Under the pieces are notes generated by a model that saw only the letters and a list, made by a program, of their open reading frames with translations, was not told the origin of the DNA and did not search any database. From positions 62,001-126,000 of the forward strand of contig NZ_BMKZ01000001.1 in the NCBI RefSeq assembly GCF_014644735.1: a stretch of DNA of 64,000 nucleotides, written 5' to 3'. This document shows, one piece after another, positions 30,340-39,439 of this stretch (position 1 is its first letter; every line of letters begins with the position of its first letter). Source of the stretch: Caldalkalibacillus thermarum (GTDB lineage: Bacteria > Bacillota > Bacilli > Caldalkalibacillales > Caldalkalibacillaceae). The position numbers and the translations under genes are program-made.

Positions 30340-30373
30340 AAAAAAGGATCTTCGGCCATGAAGATCCTTTTTT
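30340..30373. terminator. Bidirectional terminator between the M42 gene and sspI
   Basis: AAAAAAGGATCTTC (30340-30353) and GAAGATCCTTTTTT (30360-30373) are perfect complements with A and T runs on both sides, serving the two convergent genes. Confidence 0.93.
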
Positions 30374-30407
30374 AGTGTTAACTTGATATTACGATTGGCT
30401 TCGACGC

Positions 30408-30614
30408 TTATTGCAGCCCCTCTTTAATATATTGCACAATTTCCTGTTGCGTTTGTTCGTCTGCATTTTGCCACATCAGCTCAAACAGAACACCCAGGCC
30501 GGGTAGCATTTTTTCTTCTCCGCTCTGAATGGCGTCCACAATGGTATGGCGGATTTGGGCTTCATCACTGCCAGACATGTTGTTTTTAATGGCTTCACGC
30601 AAGTTTAAATCCAT
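30408..30614 (-). CDS. sspI: Small acid-soluble spore protein SspI
   Basis: 68 residues, close to the SspI pattern: [12 protein letters not shown] start and the central block [22 protein letters not shown]. Expressed in the forespore in Bacillus. The preceding GTG (30617) is in frame, but AGGAGG at 30622-30627 favours ATG 30614. Two CATAATA heptamers on the minus strand (30696-30690 and 30686-30680) resemble forespore sigma-G -10 elements; this is only suggestive. It is divergent from ysgA, as in Bacillus. Confidence 0.95.
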   Translation of the reverse strand: MDLNLREAIKNNMSGSDEAQIRHTIVDAIQSGEEKMLPGLGVLFELMWQNADEQTQQEIVQYIKEGLQ

Positions 30615-30752
30615 CACAGCTCCTCCTTATTGTTGTGGATGTCCACACATTTTTCATTTACAATGGCAAAGCTTCCCTTTATTATGTTTTATTATGCTTT
30701 GCATCAGCCCGGAATATGTACGGCCACACTAAGTCTAAAGAGGAGGTTCAGT

Positions 30753-31571
30753 TTGGTGTATAAAATTCGTTCTAAGCAAAATCCCCGCTTTAAATCATGG
30801 AAAAAATTAACAACCAAGAAAGGCAGAGAACGGGCCGGTTTATTTCTGGTCGAGGGGGAGCATCTGGCCCAGGAGGCCTTGGCTTCCGGCTGGTCCATAG
30901 TTGACATGATCATAAGTGAAGATTATGATATGCCAGGTGAATGGGTACAGGCTGCGGACAAGCACCAGATAAGGTGCTGCATGGTGCCACCTGACCTGTT
31001 CAATGAACTTGCGGAAACACAGAACCCCCAGGGCATTGCCCTTGTGGTGCAGAGAGCGCCGTTTCCCATGCTGGAGGAATATCTGGACAAGGGAGCGCTC
31101 CTGCTATTGGTAGACAGTATTCAGGATCCTGGAAACCTTGGGACCCTGTTCCGCACTGCTCTTGCAGCCGGGGTGGATGCGGTCATGCTGGGGAAAGGCA
31201 CTACTGATCCACTGGCGGGAAAAGTGTTGCGGTCAACCCAAGGGGCTGTGTTTCATCTTCCTTTTTACCAAGTGGATTTAATGAGTCTCATTCCGGAGTT
31301 GCACATGCACAATTGGCGGGTTATTGGCACGGATGTAAAAGATGCCATTGATATGCGCCAGTTATCCGTAACAGAGAACCAGAAAGTGGCTTTGTTAGTG
31401 GGTAATGAAGCCCGAGGGGTCCATCCTGTGCTCAAACGCATGACTGATCAAAATGTAAAAATCCCCATGTTTGGCAAGGTTGAATCGTTGAACGTCAGTG
31501 TAGCTGCGGGAATTTTACTGTATCATATTCAAGGCCAAAAACACGCCAGGTGTAATGGGCAGAAGAAATAG
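30753..31571 (+). CDS. ysgA: TrmH/SpoU-family RNA 2'-O-methyltransferase (YsgA-like)
   Basis: SAM-dependent SPOUT methyltransferase of rRNA or tRNA, 272 residues. N-terminal substrate-binding domain (NPRFKSWKKLTTKKGRERAG then FLVEGEHLAQEAL), then SPOUT motifs: LVDSIQDPGNLGTLFRTALA (motif 1), LLVGNEARGV (motif 2), IPMFGKVESLNVSVAAGILLY (motif 3, knot). The open frame starts at 30630, but AGGAGG at 30741-30746 points to TTG 30753 (GTG 30756 also possible). In Bacillus ysgA lies directly before pheS; here 3.6 kb are inserted between them. Confidence 0.92.
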   Translation: MVYKIRSKQNPRFKSWKKLTTKKGRERAGLFLVEGEHLAQEALASGWSIVDMIISEDYDMPGEWVQAADKHQIRCCMVPPDLFNELAETQNPQGIALVVQRAPFPMLEEYLDKGALLLLVDSIQDPGNLGTLFRTALAAGVDAVMLGKGTTDPLAGKVLRSTQGAVFHLPFYQVDLMSLIPELHMHNWRVIGTDVKDAIDMRQLSVTENQKVALLVGNEARGVHPVLKRMTDQNVKIPMFGKVESLNVSVAAGILLYHIQGQKHARCNGQKK

Positions 31572-31603
31572 AGGGTATAAGAAAATACCGGAGAGCATCA
31601 GGT

Positions 31604-31633
31604 ATGACAAAAAGTGAAGGAGTGTATTATAAT
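31604..31633 (+). promoter_or_regulatory. Possible promoter just before the glycosyltransferase frame
   Basis: ATGACA at 31604-31609 and TATAAT at 31628-31633, spacer 18. The predicted start of transcription would fall at about the ATG at 31639, so the message would be leaderless or use a later start. Confidence 0.4.
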
Positions 31634-31638
31634 TGGTT

Positions 31639-32676
31639 ATGGCTCAGCGGATTTTATTTTTAACGCCTTATATGACAGGCGCAAGAGGCAATGCCATTAC
31701 TGCACAACGCATCGCTGACGGTTACCGGGCCCGGGGATATGAGGTCCGGCTCCTGGCCTATGCGGAGGGAATGAGCTGAGAGACACTGTACAATGAACTC
31801 CGTGAGGGTCCATGGATTCATATTTTGCATTTCACCCGGTTTGCCGTCTGGTTGGAGCAGGAGAACTGCGAGTTGCCGAGACCTTATCTGGTCACCATGG
31901 GCGGTACTGACATTCATGTAGATTGTGAGCAATGGGACAGTGGTGACGTTCCGCCATCTGTTCAGCATGTCCTGGATCAGGCCCAAGTGATTGCCCTGTT
32001 CAGTGAGGAAGCGAAAGCGATTGTTGCCCGCCTGAGTGACCGCTGGGCGGATAAATCAGTCGTCGTACCCCAGGGAATTGTGCTTCCCCCGGCAGAAAAG
32101 GTGCAGCCTGTTATCAGCTATGCTGATGCGTTAAAAAAGGGATACCGCATTCTGTTACCTTCAGGATTGCGCCGGGTAAAAGATGTGCTTCATCTCTTGG
32201 ATGCCTGGCAGCAGCTGTACAGCCTCTTGCGGGGGTTAAAAGTGACCATTATTGGTGAACGTTTGGAAGCAGACGTGGCGGACAAGGTACAAGATGCTTG
32301 CCGGGCCTTTCCTTTTCTTCAATACCATGAGCCGGTTCCCTTCAAAGAGATGGGAAAAATTTATGCCCAGGCTGATCTGGTGGTGAACAGTTCGCTCCAG
32401 GAGGGACAATCGGCAGCTTTGTGTGAAGCCCTGGGATTAGGGATTCCTGTCATTGCCCGGAACAATGCGGGCAACCGGGGGGTTATCACCCATGGGGAAA
32501 CAGGATTGCTTTATGATCAGCCAGAGGAGTTTGTCCGCTTGGTTTTGCAATTGTTGAGTGATCCTGTCAAGACCCAACAGATGGTAGAGAAAGCCAAGGC
32601 AGAGTTTCACGAGCGGTTTAACCCGGATCTTGAAATTGAGCGCTACCTGTCTTTATTGCAAACCATCTACAGCTAA
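31639..32676 (+). pseudogene. SenB-like family 4 glycosyltransferase frame with one in-frame UGA (nonsense mutation or selenocysteine)
   Basis: One continuous frame from ATG 31639 (or TTG 31633) to 32676 codes for a GT-B fold glycosyltransferase of about 345 residues, interrupted once by TGA at 31777-31779 (codon 47). Before it: RILFLTPYMTGARGNAITAQ and RGYEVRLLAYAEGMS; after it: ETLYNELREGPWIHILHFTR, RPYLVTMGGTDIHVD, LPSGLRRVKDVLHLLDAW, SSLQEGQSAALCEALGLGIP. These blocks follow the pattern I know for SenB, the selenosugar synthase (TIGR04348 type): GN..TA.RW, LHARRS, LTGTDLY, LRPVKDP, EGG..V.SEAL. Coding quality is unchanged across the stop, so the gene is either recently broken (TGG to TGA is one change) or read through. 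No ATG or good RBS restarts it soon after the stop. See findings. Confidence 0.7.
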
Positions 32677-32707
32677 CCATCAAAGCAAAAAGGAGGAAGA
32701 GGAAATC

Positions 32708-33631
32708 ATGAAAAAATTGGGGATTATCTTTTGTGCGGTGGTCATGATTTTGGCTGCATGCGGCACTACAGCCGATGAAACCGCCCCTGATCAGGAGAGT
32801 GGAACGGTTGGAGATGAGACTGCTGTTGAACAACAGTTTGACGTGTTTAAAATCGGGGTTATCCCGGCCTTAACTGAGGGAGATTATGAAGTGCCCATGC
32901 AAAAACTGGAAGCTATTTTGGATGAGGCTTTACCCTATGATGTTGAGATTGAAGTTTACCCGGATTATAATGCCGTGGTTGAAGCTTTAAATTTCCATCA
33001 TATTCAAATGGCTTACTTGGGACCGGCCACTTATGTGATTGCCAATGAACGTTCCGGTGCCCAAGCCATTGTGACTCAGCTTATTGACGGCAAACCGTAT
33101 TATCATTCTTATATTATCACCCATGCGGATGCACCATGGGATTCATTGGATGAACTGGTCGCTGATGCTGAAAACGTCAGTTTTGCCTTTGGAGATATTA
33201 ACTCAACCTCCGGTTCCTTGGTGCCCGGTGCTGAATTAAAAAGAAGAGGCGTGTTTGAAGACGAAAACAATCATCAATTTAAAGATGTCCGCTATCTGGG
33301 CTCCCATGATGCGACAGGGCTAGCGGTGCAAAACAAACATGTGGATGCAGGGGCGATAGACAGCGCCTACTTCGATACCTTGATCAACCAAGGTAAGCTG
33401 GATAAGGATCAATTTAAAATCATTTGGGAGTCTGAGCCCCTTTACCAATATCCATGGGCAGTTTCCTCTGAAGTGGACGATGAATTGATTAAGCTGATCC
33501 AGGATACGTTTGTCAACATCGATGATGAAGAGATTTTGCGCGGGTTCGGCGCAACCGGATTTACCACCACAAGTGACGAAAATTATGATGAAATCCGCAA
33601 GGTTATGAAAGAAATGGGTAAATTGGATTAA
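32708..33631 (+). CDS. PhnD-type ABC transporter substrate-binding lipoprotein
   Basis: Oxyanion/phosphonate-type binding protein, 307 residues. Lipobox LAACG (cysteine about residue 20) after MKKLGIIFCAVVMI; acidic linker (about 22-46); then the PhnD fold: IGVIPALTEGDYEVPMQKLE, YPDYNAVVEALNFHHIQMAYLGPATYV, FGDINSTSGSLVPGAELKRRGV (STSG anion-binding block), YLGSHDATGLAVQNKHVDAGAID. First of three genes coding a complete importer. Members of this family bind phosphonate, phosphite, phosphate and, in one named subfamily, probably selenate. The ligand here is open. ATG 32708 has AGGAGG about 12 bases upstream. Confidence 0.9.
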   Translation: MKKLGIIFCAVVMILAACGTTADETAPDQESGTVGDETAVEQQFDVFKIGVIPALTEGDYEVPMQKLEAILDEALPYDVEIEVYPDYNAVVEALNFHHIQMAYLGPATYVIANERSGAQAIVTQLIDGKPYYHSYIITHADAPWDSLDELVADAENVSFAFGDINSTSGSLVPGAELKRRGVFEDENNHQFKDVRYLGSHDATGLAVQNKHVDAGAIDSAYFDTLINQGKLDKDQFKIIWESEPLYQYPWAVSSEVDDELIKLIQDTFVNIDDEEILRGFGATGFTTTSDENYDEIRKVMKEMGKLD

Positions 33632-33643
33632 GGTGAACAATCG

Positions 33644-34402
33644 ATGTGGCTCACACCTCGAAACATAATCTTTGCTGTTATTTTGGTGATGCTTACCGTC
33701 TGGAGCGCGGTAGCAACCGGATTTAATCTGTCCAAACTGCTGGACTCGCTCTGGAGGTTTAAAGAAATTTTTGAGCTGTGGTTTCCCCCCAATTGGGAAC
33801 GGGCCGGCTCTGCTTTTAATGCTGTCTTGATCACGATGCAGATGGCCTTTTTGGGGACGTTTCTGGCACTTGTCATTGTGCTCCCCCTCAGCTTTTTAGC
33901 GGCAGTCAACATGTCACCAAACATTGTCATATGTCAGGGCATGAGGGGGATTTTCAGTTTTTTGCGCTCCATTCCTGATGTTGTCATTGGCCTGATTCTG
34001 GTCATGGCGATTGGTCCAGGCACTTTTCCCGCTGTGATGGCCATTTTGCTGCATAACATCGGAGTGCTGGGCAAACTGATTGCCGAACTGGTGGAAGCCA
34101 GTGACAAAGGTCCGCAGGAAGCGGTCCGCTCTATGGGGCTGGGATCGACCATGGTGGCTTTGTACGGCATTCTTCCCCAGATTATGCCTAATGTGCTTTC
34201 CCATTATTTTTACCGCTTTGAAGTGGCCATCCGCTCATCCGTTATCCTGGGCTTTCTGGGCGGGGGCGGGATTGGCCAGTTATTGTTTAATTCGTTCCGC
34301 ACCTTTCAATATACAGATGTGACCACATACGTCATCTTTGTGATGCTGCTGGTGATTCTGGTGGACATGATCGGCGGCTGGATTCGCCAGCGTGTCATCT
34401 AA
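33644..34402 (+). CDS. PhnE-type ABC transporter permease
   Basis: Permease of the phosphonate-class importer, 252 residues with about six membrane segments and the cytoplasmic coupling loop IAELVEASDKGPQEAVRSMGLGS (about 145-167). GGGGIGQLLFNSFRTFQYTDV near the C-terminus is typical of PhnE. The start ATG 33644 follows AAGGTGA, 12 bases after the binding-protein gene. Confidence 0.92.
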   Translation: MWLTPRNIIFAVILVMLTVWSAVATGFNLSKLLDSLWRFKEIFELWFPPNWERAGSAFNAVLITMQMAFLGTFLALVIVLPLSFLAAVNMSPNIVICQGMRGIFSFLRSIPDVVIGLILVMAIGPGTFPAVMAILLHNIGVLGKLIAELVEASDKGPQEAVRSMGLGSTMVALYGILPQIMPNVLSHYFYRFEVAIRSSVILGFLGGGGIGQLLFNSFRTFQYTDVTTYVIFVMLLVILVDMIGGWIRQRVI

Positions 34403-34429
34403 AGCATTAGTTGACATAGGAGGCCCGCC

Positions 34430-35176
34430 ATGGCACTAGTGATTGAAGGACTGACGGTCATTTACAACACAAAAGGCAAACAAGAACCCGCTTTGCAGGA
34501 TATCGATCTCACTATCCAGACTGGGGAGTTTGTCGGCATTTTGGGGCGAAGCGGGGCCGGTAAATCGACCTTAATCCGCAGCATTAATCAATTAGTTAAA
34601 CCTGTCGCGGGCCGTGTCAACTGGAACGGCACGGACATGACCAAGCTGTCCGGCCAGGCCCTCAGGCAGGCCAGACGGGAGATGGGCATGATCTTTCAGC
34701 ATTTTTATCTCATACCCCGTTTAACAGCCCTTCAAAATTGCGTTTTAGGCCGTTTTGGCTATCGTCCCTGGTGGAAAAACCTCCTTGGCATCGTCACGGC
34801 CAGAGAAAAGGAGGAGGCATTGGCAGCTTTAGACAGAGTGGGCATTGGCCATCTGGCCCACAAACGGGTTGATCAGTTGAGTGGCGGGCAGCAGCAGCGG
34901 GTAGCCATTGCCAGAGTGATCATGCAAAAACCCAAGTTATTGTTGGGGGATGAACCGGTAGCCAGCTTAGACCCTGTTACCAGCAATCAAGTGCTGGATC
35001 TCATCAAAGAGATTCATCACAGTGAACAGATGACCACCATTCTTAACCTGCATGACGTGGAGCTGGCTTTAAAGTATTGCGACCGGATCATTGGTTTAGC
35101 ACACGGCCGCAAAGTGTTTGACGGTTCTCCCAGGCAGGTGAATGACAAAGTTTTAGAGCAGATTTATCAAAAATAG
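34430..35176 (+). CDS. PhnC-type ABC transporter ATP-binding protein
   Basis: ATPase of the same importer, 248 residues: Walker A GRSGAGKSTLIRSINQL (about 39-55), Q-loop MIFQHFYLIPRLTALQNCVLGR, signature LSGGQQQRVAIARVI, Walker B LLGDEPVASLDP, H-loop LNLHDVELAL. The length and the phrase QNCVLGR are characteristic of PhnC. The gene ends 16 bases before the pheS promoter, so the importer unit is tightly packed in front of the pheST leader. Confidence 0.93.
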   Translation: MALVIEGLTVIYNTKGKQEPALQDIDLTIQTGEFVGILGRSGAGKSTLIRSINQLVKPVAGRVNWNGTDMTKLSGQALRQARREMGMIFQHFYLIPRLTALQNCVLGRFGYRPWWKNLLGIVTAREKEEALAALDRVGIGHLAHKRVDQLSGGQQQRVAIARVIMQKPKLLLGDEPVASLDPVTSNQVLDLIKEIHHSEQMTTILNLHDVELALKYCDRIIGLAHGRKVFDGSPRQVNDKVLEQIYQK

Positions 35177-35191
35177 CTGGATTGAGGCCAT

Positions 35192-35220
35192 TTGTCAAAT
35201 TCATCGTTTTTCCTTATAAT
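35192..35220 (+). promoter_or_regulatory. Sigma-A promoter of pheS-pheT
   Basis: TTGTCA at 35192-35197 and TATAAT at 35215-35220, spacer 17 bases. Confidence 0.85.
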
Positions 35221-35226
35221 ATATGT

Positions 35227-35562
35227 CTAATAATGCATGTTTAAATGATCCAATAGCATATCGCCATCGGCAAAGAAGGAGAAGAGTAGGCAGCCTTACC
35301 CCTTCCAGAGAGGAGATGCCCTGGGCTGGAAGCATCTCTAAGGTGGAAGCTGTTGAATTCCCTCCGGAGCTGTCCTGTGAGCCTTTCCGTTTAAGGAAAC
35401 GGGGTAGCAGTGACCGGGTCAATCCCGTTATCGACAATGAAGTGAGCCAGGCAGCATCTTTGTATTTGATGTAATGGAATTGAGATTCAACCCCAGTAAC
35501 TGGCCTGGCTAACAAGGGTGGTACCGCGAAGTCTCGTCCCTTACTGGGAGAGACTTTTTTCT
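35227..35562 (+). promoter_or_regulatory. Phenylalanine T-box leader (UUC specifier)
   Basis: T-box AAGGGTGGTACCGCG at about 35514-35528; terminator AAGTCTC (35529-35535) with GAGACTT (35550-35556) and a T run to 35560. The specifier loop on the 3' side of stem I has TTC at 35358-35360 preceded by GAA, a phenylalanine codon matching the downstream genes. Uncharged tRNA-Phe should allow read-through. Confidence 0.93.
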
Positions 35563-35654
35563 GTTTTTAGCAATCCTAGACACCATTCAGTCTTACTGTT
35601 AGTCTGCTTTGCGTTTTAAACTGAATCAACTTAAGAAGGAAAGGGTGGACAAAT

Positions 35655-36689
35655 ATGCAAGACAAGCTACTCGCTTTAAGAGACGAAGCGCTGGCCCAAA
35701 TCCATGCTGCCCAGGAACCGCGTCAATTGCAAGAGGTTAAAGTGAAGTATCTGGGCAAAAAAGGGCCGATTACCGAAGTGTTGCGTGGAATGGGTGCATT
35801 GCCGGCGGAAGAACGTCCTAAAGTGGGTCAACTGGCTAATGACATTCGCCGCCAAATTGAGCAAGCGTTACAAGCGCGTGCTGTCGAGTTGGAGCAAAAA
35901 CAACTGGAAGAAAAATTAAAGCAAGAAAAGGTGGATGTGACCTTGCCGGGACGCCCGGTTCACCAAGGAGCCACCCATCCCTTAAGCGGAGTGATTGAAC
36001 AAATTGAAGATATTTTCTTGGGAATGGGCTTTAAAATTGCCGAAGGTCCTGAAGTCGAGTCCGATTATTATAACTTTGAAGCGTTAAACTTGCCCAAAAA
36101 CCACCCAGCCCGGGATATGCAGGACTCCTTTTATATTACGGAAGAGATTTTGCTCAGAACCCATACCTCTCCCGTACAAGTGCGCACCATGGAAGAGATG
36201 AAAGGGAAAGTGCCTGTTAAAATTATTTGTCCTGGTAAAGTGTTCCGCCGGGATACGGATGATGCCACCCACTCCCATCAGTTTATGCAAATTGAGGGGC
36301 TGTACGTGGATGAGGGGATCAGCATGAGCGACTTAAAGGGCATTTTGTTGCAGTTTGCCCGGGAAATGTTTGGACAAGACCAAGAGATCCGTCTCCGTCC
36401 CAGCTTTTTCCCCTTTACTGAGCCCAGTGCAGAAGTGGACATTTCATGTATTTTGTGCGGCGGAAAAGGGTGCCGGGTCTGCAAGGACAGCGGCTGGATT
36501 GAAATATTAGGTTCGGGCATGGTTCATCCCTGGGTGTTAAAGCGGGCCGGGTACGATCCCAACAAGTATACGGGTTTTGCTTTTGGCATGGGTGTGGAAC
36601 GCATCGCCATGCTGAAGTACGGTATTGATGACATTCGTCACTTTTACACCAATGATGGACGCTTCTTACATCAATTTCAACGCATATAG
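35655..36689 (+). CDS. pheS: Phenylalanine--tRNA ligase alpha subunit
   Basis: Catalytic subunit of the (alpha-beta)2 synthetase, 344 residues: N-terminal coiled-coil tRNA-binding arm (about 1-85), then class II core with [19 protein letters not shown], motif 2 [27 protein letters not shown] and motif 3 [33 protein letters not shown] before ATG 35655. Co-transcribed with pheT. Confidence 0.96.
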   Translation: MQDKLLALRDEALAQIHAAQEPRQLQEVKVKYLGKKGPITEVLRGMGALPAEERPKVGQLANDIRRQIEQALQARAVELEQKQLEEKLKQEKVDVTLPGRPVHQGATHPLSGVIEQIEDIFLGMGFKIAEGPEVESDYYNFEALNLPKNHPARDMQDSFYITEEILLRTHTSPVQVRTMEEMKGKVPVKIICPGKVFRRDTDDATHSHQFMQIEGLYVDEGISMSDLKGILLQFAREMFGQDQEIRLRPSFFPFTEPSAEVDISCILCGGKGCRVCKDSGWIEILGSGMVHPWVLKRAGYDPNKYTGFAFGMGVERIAMLKYGIDDIRHFYTNDGRFLHQFQRI

Positions 36690-36716
36690 TGAATAAGCCG
36701 AAGGAGGAAGTTGAGC

Positions 36717-39137
36717 ATGCTGGTGTCCTATAACTGGTTACGTCAATATGTGGACTTAAGCGATGTTGTGCCCGAAGAGCTGGCTGAACGGTTAACCAAG
36801 GCCGGTATCGAAGTGGAGCAGGTGATCAAGAGGGGCGCGGGAATAAAAGACGTCGTGATCGGTTACGTGGTTGAGCGGGAGAAACATCCCAATGCGGATA
36901 AATTAAGCGTCTGCCAGGTTGACCTGGGAGAAGGTGAACCTGTGCAAATTGTCTGCGGAGCCAAAAATGTGGCCCAGGGTCAAAAAGTGCCTGTGGCCAA
37001 GGTGGGGGCTGTGTTGCCCGGCAATTTCAAGATTAAGAAAGCGAAATTGCGCGGGGAAGTCTCTGAAGGCATGATTTGTTCGGCACAAGAACTGGGCATT
37101 GATGAACGTTTTGTGGCCGCTGAACATAAAGAGGGTATCATGGTCTTGCCTGAAGATGCCCAAGTGGGGGAAGATGCAATCGCCTACCTGGGGTTGGATG
37201 ATACGATTCTGGAGCTGAGCTTAACCCCTAACCGCTCAGATTGTCTGAGCATGCTGGGTGTCGCCTATGAGGTGGCAGCCATTTTGGACCGGGATGTTCA
37301 CCTGCCCGACATTAATCTGGCCGAGAGCAGCACCAGAACGGAAACAGAAGTAACAGTACAGCTGGATGCACCTGATCTGTGTCCCTATTATGTCGCCCGT
37401 AAAATAACAGGGGTAAAGATCGGCCCCTCACCCATGTGGCTGCAAAATTACCTGGTTGCAGCTGGCATCCGTCCCATCAATAATGTGGTTGATGTGACCA
37501 ACTATGTGATGCTTGAATATGGCCAGCCATTGCATGCTTTTGATGCCAGCAGGGTCAAAGACGGCCGGATTATTGTCCGCAAGGCACGGCAAGGAGAAAA
37601 AGTGGCCACCCTTGATGATCAGGAACGCACCTTGTCTGAAGGAATGCTGCTCATTACCGATCCAGAGAAAATTATTGCCGTTGCCGGTGTAATGGGGGCA
37701 GCCAACTCAGAAGTGACAGCAGAGACAACCGATGTGATTCTGGAGTCAGCCTATTTTGACAGCCTGTCCATACGCACCACCTCTAAAATGCTGGGCTTGC
37801 GTTCTGAAGCCAGCACCCGTTTTGAAAAGGGGGTTGATCCTGAGCGCGTACAGGAAGCGTGTGACCGGGCAGCTGCTCTTTTGGCAGAGTTAGCTGGCGG
37901 CATCGTTCTCTCCGGCACTGCCCAGCAAAAAGTAAAAGATTTTAGGCGCCAGCGCGTTTCCCTGCATCTGGTCAAACTGAACAATGTGCTGGGAACACAG
38001 TTTAATACAGGACAGGTGACGGCGATCTTTGACCGTTTAGGCTTTGATTATGAAAATCTGGGGCATGAAATCAGTGTGGAGGTTCCCACGCGCCGGTCCG
38101 ATATCACTATTGAAGAGGATCTGATTGAAGAGGTCGCCCGTCTCTACGGTTACGACAACATCCCGACAACCCTGCCTAAAGGGCGGACAACACCCGGAGC
38201 GCGGACACCAAAGCAATGCTTGCGGCAACAGATTAAGCGCTATTTGCAAGGAGCCGGGTTAGATCAGGTGGTCACCTACTCGCTGACCAGTGAACAGTAT
38301 GCCTTGTGGGGAAGCTGGTTTGAAGAGGATGTCGAACCGATCAAGCTGGCCATGCCCATGAGCGAAGAGCGCAGTCACCTGCGGACCACGTTGATCCCCA
38401 GCCTCCTGGAAGTGGTACAATATAATAAAAACCGCAAGCAGACGGATCTCTTCCTATTTGAAATCGGCCGTACGTTTTTAACAAAAGAGACCCATTTGCG
38501 TGAATTGCCCCGGGAGAAAGAAGTGGTGGCTGGTGTGCTCACCGGTTTGTGGCAATCCCATCCCTGGCAACATGTGAAAGTGCCTGTTGATTTCTACGTG
38601 GCTAAAGGCGTAGTGGAAGGATTGCTGCATCAGTTAGGCATCCAAGGTGTACAGTTTAAAGCAGTGGAGCGGGAACACTATCATCCTGGACGGACCGCGG
38701 AAATGGTTATCGGTAGGGAACGGATCGGTTTTGTGGGCCAAATTCATCCGCAAGTGCAGCGGCAACTGGAGTTAAATGAAGTCTATGCTTTTGAACTGGA
38801 TATTGAGCAGTTGTTCAACCACCTGCCCGGTCAGGTCAGCTTCGATCCCTTGCCCAAATTCCCCAGCATCCAGCGGGATCTGGCTGTGGTGGTCTCCAAA
38901 GAGATCACAGCGGGTGAACTGTTAAACACAATTAAGGACGCAGGCGCTCCGCTCCTGAAACATGTCCACGTCTTTGATGTGTATACAGGTCAAGGCATTG
39001 CAGCAGGCAAACAAAGCATCGCGTTCTCCCTTACTTATTTTGACCCTGAACGCACCTTGACAGATGAAGAAGTACACCAGGTTCATCAGCGGATCGTTGA
39101 GAGACTGGCTGAAAAATGGGGAGCCGTGTTAAGATAA
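36717..39137 (+). CDS. pheT: Phenylalanine--tRNA ligase beta subunit
   Basis: 806 residues with the full Gram-positive domain set: N-terminal tRNA-binding EMAP/OB domain (GYVVEREKHPNADKLSVCQV, about 40-60), B3/B4 editing domain (about 205-400, SLTPNRSDCLSM before it), B5 domain (about 405-480), catalytic-like core, and C-terminal ferredoxin-fold anticodon-binding domain (PKFPSIQRDLAVVV onward, about 712-806). In-frame TTG 36711 is only 3 bases from AGGAGG (36702-36707). ATG 36717 is 9 bases away and is chosen, giving MLVSYNWLRQYV. Confidence 0.96.
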   Translation: MLVSYNWLRQYVDLSDVVPEELAERLTKAGIEVEQVIKRGAGIKDVVIGYVVEREKHPNADKLSVCQVDLGEGEPVQIVCGAKNVAQGQKVPVAKVGAVLPGNFKIKKAKLRGEVSEGMICSAQELGIDERFVAAEHKEGIMVLPEDAQVGEDAIAYLGLDDTILELSLTPNRSDCLSMLGVAYEVAAILDRDVHLPDINLAESSTRTETEVTVQLDAPDLCPYYVARKITGVKIGPSPMWLQNYLVAAGIRPINNVVDVTNYVMLEYGQPLHAFDASRVKDGRIIVRKARQGEKVATLDDQERTLSEGMLLITDPEKIIAVAGVMGAANSEVTAETTDVILESAYFDSLSIRTTSKMLGLRSEASTRFEKGVDPERVQEACDRAAALLAELAGGIVLSGTAQQKVKDFRRQRVSLHLVKLNNVLGTQFNTGQVTAIFDRLGFDYENLGHEISVEVPTRRSDITIEEDLIEEVARLYGYDNIPTTLPKGRTTPGARTPKQCLRQQIKRYLQGAGLDQVVTYSLTSEQYALWGSWFEEDVEPIKLAMPMSEERSHLRTTLIPSLLEVVQYNKNRKQTDLFLFEIGRTFLTKETHLRELPREKEVVAGVLTGLWQSHPWQHVKVPVDFYVAKGVVEGLLHQLGIQGVQFKAVEREHYHPGRTAEMVIGRERIGFVGQIHPQVQRQLELNEVYAFELDIEQLFNHLPGQVSFDPLPKFPSIQRDLAVVVSKEITAGELLNTIKDAGAPLLKHVHVFDVYTGQGIAAGKQSIAFSLTYFDPERTLTDEEVHQVHQRIVERLAEKWGAVLR

Positions 39138-39166
39138 AAGAAGCAGAGTGTTAGGAGGGATTTTTA

Positions 39167-39439
39167 GTGAGAAAAGATCCGGTGACGAGAGTAACCGTGG
39201 AGATTTTTGGTCAAAAATATACATTAAAAGGAGAAGCCTCCGAAGACTATATCAGGGAGGTTGCTCAGTTTGTCGATGAGAAGATGAGAGAGCTGTCCGC
39301 TAAAAATCCCTCATTAGATACAACCAAAACAGCGGTTTTAACCGCTGTTAACCTGGCGGATGAATATTTTAAGCTGCAGCAGGAGTATGAAGATCTGATT
39401 AAACTGATTGAAGCTGAAACAAGGGGTAAAGAGTCATGA
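39167..39439 (+). CDS. zapA: Cell division protein ZapA
   Basis: 90 residues: VTRVTVEIFGQKYTLKGEASEDYIREVAQFVDEKM is the ZapA N-terminal fold, followed by a coiled coil. It binds FtsZ and promotes Z-ring bundling. In Bacillus it lies after pheT, as here. The GTG start at 39167 has AGGAGGG ahead. It overlaps the next gene by 4 bases. Confidence 0.93.
   Translation: MRKDPVTRVTVEIFGQKYTLKGEASEDYIREVAQFVDEKMRELSAKNPSLDTTKTAVLTAVNLADEYFKLQQEYEDLIKLIEAETRGKES

Noticed and set aside
31825..32676. An intact 283-residue glycosyltransferase starting at TTG 31825
   Set aside because: No RBS precedes it, the N-terminal Rossmann strand and glycine loop lie upstream in the same frame, and the only obstacle is one UGA.
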